Assembly: GCA_030615475.1 (NCBI GenBank)
Contig: JAUWZF010000041.1
Location: 1-8,020, forward strand
Length of the DNA stretch: 8,020 bases
Direction of reading: 5' to 3'
DNA from: Dehalococcoidales bacterium
Lineage (GTDB): Bacteria; Chloroflexota; Dehalococcoidia; Dehalococcoidales; RBG-16-60-22
In this document: piece after piece, positions 5,655-8,020 of the stretch
Numbering within the stretch: the first letter of the stretch is position 1
How the letters are laid out: every line of letters starts with the position of its first letter
The notes under the pieces: model-generated
The model's input: only the letters and a program-made list of their open reading frames with translations
Database searches by the model: none
What the model was told of the DNA's origin: nothing
Translations under genes and position numbers: made by a program

Positions 5655-6128
5655 CTAAAGACTAACCAGATACTCCCTCAACCAACCTAGAGCCGCCTCG
5701 GCGGCGCTTCTCTTGTTCTGCTCGCGTTCGCCGTGGAACTCGTGTTTACGACTGAAAGCCCCACCCTGATGGGCCATACCGAGGTAAAAAAGTCCCACCG
5801 CTTTACCTGGCGTCGCCCCTCCCGGCCCGGCGATACCGGTATCCGCCAGGCAGATATCCACCGCCAGCACCTTTCTACCCCCCTGCGCCATTTCCTCGGC
5901 TACCTGAGAGCTTACTGCACCGTATTCTTCAAGGGTGGCCGCCCTGACGCCGATGACGTTAATCTTGGTCTCATTACTATAAGAAGTAACCGACCCCTTA
6001 TAATAGTCGGAGCTGCCGGGCACGTTGGTAATAAGGTGCGATACCAGCCCGCCCGTGGCCGATTCCACCACCCCCAGCGTCAGCCCCTTTTGCTTTAATA
6101 ATTCCCCGATTTCCGCTTTAAAAACCAT
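5655..6128 (-). CDS. pncC: CinA C-terminal family protein (nicotinamide-nucleotide amidohydrolase, PncC-like)
   Basis: This is a stand-alone CinA C-terminal domain of 157 residues, similar in length to E. coli PncC (about 165). The family deamidates nicotinamide mononucleotide to nicotinate mononucleotide in NAD salvage. Hallmarks are VVESATGG (20-27) with the probable nucleophile Ser23, YYKGSVTSYSNETK (42-55), which holds the conserved Tyr/Lys positions, and TGIAGPGG (97-104). The N-terminal MoCF-like half found in full-length CinA is absent, which is normal for the PncC form. The ATG lies 2 bases after the stop of the upstream radical SAM gene, so the two are almost certainly co-transcribed and probably translationally coupled. 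Family is clear; the exact substrate is inferred from relatives. Confidence 0.92.
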   Translation of the reverse strand: MVFKAEIGELLKQKGLTLGVVESATGGLVSHLITNVPGSSDYYKGSVTSYSNETKINVIGVRAATLEEYGAVSSQVAEEMAQGGRKVLAVDICLADTGIAGPGGATPGKAVGLFYLGMAHQGGAFSRKHEFHGEREQNKRSAAEAALGWLREYLVSL

Positions 6129-6130
6129 AC

Positions 6131-7285
6131 CTAAACATACCTCTCCATCAGATTGAATAGCACCTCGTCCAGCACGTCCTCGCCATCCTGGCCGATTCGC
6201 TCCATAACTTTATCGACTTCTCCGTGACGGTAAGTATCGTTAAGCTCATCAAGTTTATTATATATGCCGAGTCGGCGGCCCAGCTTGAAATTATCCCTTT
6301 CCTCCGGCAGCAGCGCCTGAAAACGGCCGATGACCGCCAGTATCTTGTCCTTATCTTCAGGCAGCTTGCCTTCTACCTCCGGCAGCAGGTTCATCATGTG
6401 GTCGCTGACAACCTGCGAACGGCAATCGAGATTCTCAATCAGGAGCTTTATTTCTCCTACTATCTCTTCATCCGTCGACCGGACAAAATCGCCGCTCACA
6501 ACGTCGTTATGTAAAAGCATCCTGGGCTGGATGGTCAGCGTCCGGAGCCGGATGAAGTCGGGATTGATTTCATTGAGCACCCTGGCTGTCTCCAGGGCGT
6601 GTTCGCGCCACATCTTTTTACCGCCCGCACCCGGCATAACGTACGCGCACAGGGAGATACCCGAGGCTACCACGTTCTTCCCGCCGGCGATATGGTCGGC
6701 GGCGGTCACTCCCTTGTCCATGAACTGAAGCACGGGGTCGTAGCCCGATTCCAGCCCCATGTGCAGTCGGGAAAGCCCGGCCTCACGCAGCCCCACCAGT
6801 TCATCTAAAGTCTTTTGGGCGGCCGTCTTCGACCGGGCGTAGCTGGTGATACGGTCGACGCCAGGGAAGGTCTCCTTCAGGTACTTTATCACCTCGACAA
6901 GGTCGGGGGTCTTCATAATCAGGGTATTGGCATCCTGCAGGAAGGCATGCTTCCCGCCGGCGTACATCCAGAGGGCCACGTTGCGGCAGGCATCGTTGGG
7001 GGCATTGTTGCACACCGTCGCCGCCACTTCCCGGATACTATCGCCACGGCTGGATTTCCGGGCAAGCTCTTCAATCTTATCGTAGATGGCCCTGGCTATG
7101 TCGATATCCTGCTTTATTTCATCAACCGAACGAAGCTGAAATCTAGCGCCCTTATAGATGGGGCAGAACTTGCAGCGGTTCCAGGGGCAGTTCCTGGTAA
7201 CACGTATAAGGAGGGAATAGGCCTCGCTCGGCGGGCGGATTGGCCCCAGCTCGTAGGACTCCGTTAGCGCACCCGTCATATCCAT
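6131..7285 (-). CDS. Radical SAM protein with CX4CX2C cluster motif
   Basis: This 384-residue cytosolic enzyme is of the radical SAM superfamily, which uses a [4Fe-4S] cluster and S-adenosylmethionine to make a 5'-deoxyadenosyl radical. The cluster motif is RNCPWNRCKFC (31-41), with Cys33, Cys38 and Cys41. This is CX4CX2C rather than the common CX3CX2C. Later barrel elements resemble the Elp3/MiaB/NifB-type domain: FLQDANTLIM (115-124), ITSYARSKT (146-154), RLHMGLESG (173-181) and YVMPGAGG (215-222). The substrate is unknown. The ATG at 7285 overlaps the end of the MBL gene by 10 bases and has AGGAG 12 bases upstream. A second ATG at 7279 would give an ATGA overlap but is poorly spaced from any ribosome site. 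It is followed 2 bases later by the pncC-like gene, so it sits in the middle of a tight three-gene operon. Confidence 0.93.
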   Translation of the reverse strand: MDMTGALTESYELGPIRPPSEAYSLLIRVTRNCPWNRCKFCPIYKGARFQLRSVDEIKQDIDIARAIYDKIEELARKSSRGDSIREVAATVCNNAPNDACRNVALWMYAGGKHAFLQDANTLIMKTPDLVEVIKYLKETFPGVDRITSYARSKTAAQKTLDELVGLREAGLSRLHMGLESGYDPVLQFMDKGVTAADHIAGGKNVVASGISLCAYVMPGAGGKKMWREHALETARVLNEINPDFIRLRTLTIQPRMLLHNDVVSGDFVRSTDEEIVGEIKLLIENLDCRSQVVSDHMMNLLPEVEGKLPEDKDKILAVIGRFQALLPEERDNFKLGRRLGIYNKLDELNDTYRHGEVDKVMERIGQDGEDVLDEVLFNLMERYV

Positions 7286-7938
7286 GCGAAGACATTGCTC
7301 CTGATAAAATCGAAGTTGTTAACGACCTTCTCGACGCCGGACACAATGCCCATGTGACCGGGCAGCAGATACTCGATGTCAAGTCGGGACAGCGCCTCGA
7401 TAGACTTTTTCAGCTCGTTGCCGTTGCCGCCGGGAAGGTCGACCCGACCGGTGTTCATCTCAAAGAGCACGTCGCCGCAGACCAGTACTTTATCCCGCCG
7501 ATTGTAAAAACAGATGCAGTCCGGCGAATGCCCCGGAGACTTAATCATTTCCAGCTCTACAGTATCGTTGCTAAGAGGGCTATCTTCCAGAATGTAATCC
7601 TCGGTGAACTCCGGCGGCTCTATCCCGAAAAGCCGGGCGCCGTCGACAACCAACATCCGGTAGTTTTCTTTCTGGACGGGGTGAAGGGCGATTCTGGCTC
7701 CTGACAGCTCTTTAAAGGCTTCATTGGCAGCGCAGTGGTCGATATGCAGGTGCGTATTGACGATAATGTCGACGTCCGCGGGGTCGATGCCGTCTTGATG
7801 CATACCGCTTACCCGCGCCGCCAGAAATTGCGCATTACCGGGGTCGATAATAATGCCGGGACTGCCCGCGATGACATCTGTATTGCAGTCCAGCATGCCC
7901 TGTTCCGGATAAAAATATAGATTATTTGTCAGTTTCAT
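7276..7938 (-). CDS. Metallo-beta-lactamase-fold hydrolase (glyoxalase II-like)
   Basis: This 220-residue hydrolase has an MBL fold and a binuclear metal site. The metal-binding set is complete: THLHIDH (62-68) gives His63, His65, Asp67 and His68; SPGH gives His137; CGD gives Asp156; and LLPGH gives His195. The layout resembles small glyoxalase II-like or general MBL hydrolases rather than true beta-lactamases, and there is no signal peptide, so a cytosolic role is likely. The substrate cannot be told from sequence. It is the first gene of the operon: its last 10 bases overlap the radical SAM start. The ATG at 7938 has GGGGA upstream (complement of 7948-7952), about 10 bases away. It could act on a product of the neighbouring radical SAM enzyme, but that is only suggested by position. 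Confidence 0.93.
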   Translation of the reverse strand: MKLTNNLYFYPEQGMLDCNTDVIAGSPGIIIDPGNAQFLAARVSGMHQDGIDPADVDIIVNTHLHIDHCAANEAFKELSGARIALHPVQKENYRMLVVDGARLFGIEPPEFTEDYILEDSPLSNDTVELEMIKSPGHSPDCICFYNRRDKVLVCGDVLFEMNTGRVDLPGGNGNELKKSIEALSRLDIEYLLPGHMGIVSGVEKVVNNFDFIRSNVFAWI

Positions 7939-7976
7939 GCTATATTATCCCCAAACGAATAGAATAAGGCATCCGG

Positions 7977-8020
7977 TATAATTATATACTATCGAAGCTA
8001 TACGATAAACCGATAAGGAG
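7977..8020. promoter_or_regulatory. Divergent promoter region and ribosome site of a gene beyond the right edge
   Basis: TATAAT is readable on both strands: plus at 7977-7982, and minus as the complement of 7981-7986. The minus copy lies about 43 bases upstream of the MBL start and could serve as its -10, though the -35 in range (TTTATC, complement of 8004-8009) is poor. The plus strand ends with ATAAGGAG, a good Shine-Dalgarno, so a plus-strand gene probably starts just outside the window. TATCG (7991-7995) and CGATA (8003-8007) form a short inverted repeat between the two. Confidence 0.4.

Overview
The window (8020 bases) looks like a stretch of bacterial chromosome into which a mobile-element module has landed. 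The right-hand 60% is GC-rich housekeeping sequence with short intergenic gaps: proA, rph, a cinA/pncC-type gene, a radical SAM gene and a metallo-beta-lactamase-fold gene. The style of the proteins and the G-run palindromic repeat between proA and rph suggest an anaerobic Chloroflexota (Dehalococcoidia-like) organism. This taxonomic call is inference, because the window holds no rRNA or other phylogenetic marker.

Layout. (1) 1-1095 is AT-richer and holds no convincing complete gene. It has a possible gene fragment on the minus strand running off the left edge (1-351), then a hairpin-dense noncoding zone (about 306-972). That zone includes two near-identical tandem units of about 94 bp, each folding into the same series of small stem-loops, plus a diverged half-copy. 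(2) 1029-3288 is a two-gene mobile module on the plus strand: a consensus -35 promoter with an operator-like repeat, a 136-aa protein with a winged-helix-like C-terminus, and a 578-aa large serine recombinase. (3) proA (gamma-glutamyl phosphate reductase) starts exactly at the recombinase stop (ATGA overlap), so it has no visible promoter of its own and probably reads through from the mobile module. (4) 4560-4832 is a repeat-filled gap between converging genes. It contains an inverted 18-base copy of a sequence found at the recombinase/proA junction. (5) 4833-7938, minus strand, reads in transcription order MBL-fold hydrolase, radical SAM enzyme, PncC-like amidohydrolase, then RNase PH. The first three are overlapping or nearly contiguous (one operon). 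rph follows after a 96-base gap containing its own well-formed promoter. (6) 7939-8020 is a divergent promoter region, with a Shine-Dalgarno at the right edge pointing to a plus-strand gene beyond the window.

The most interesting parts are the structured tandem repeats upstream of the recombinase module, where stem lengths change in a compensatory way between copies, and the recombinase/proA junction. There a mobile-element integrase has become translationally fused to a proline-biosynthesis gene at a copy of a dispersed repeat.
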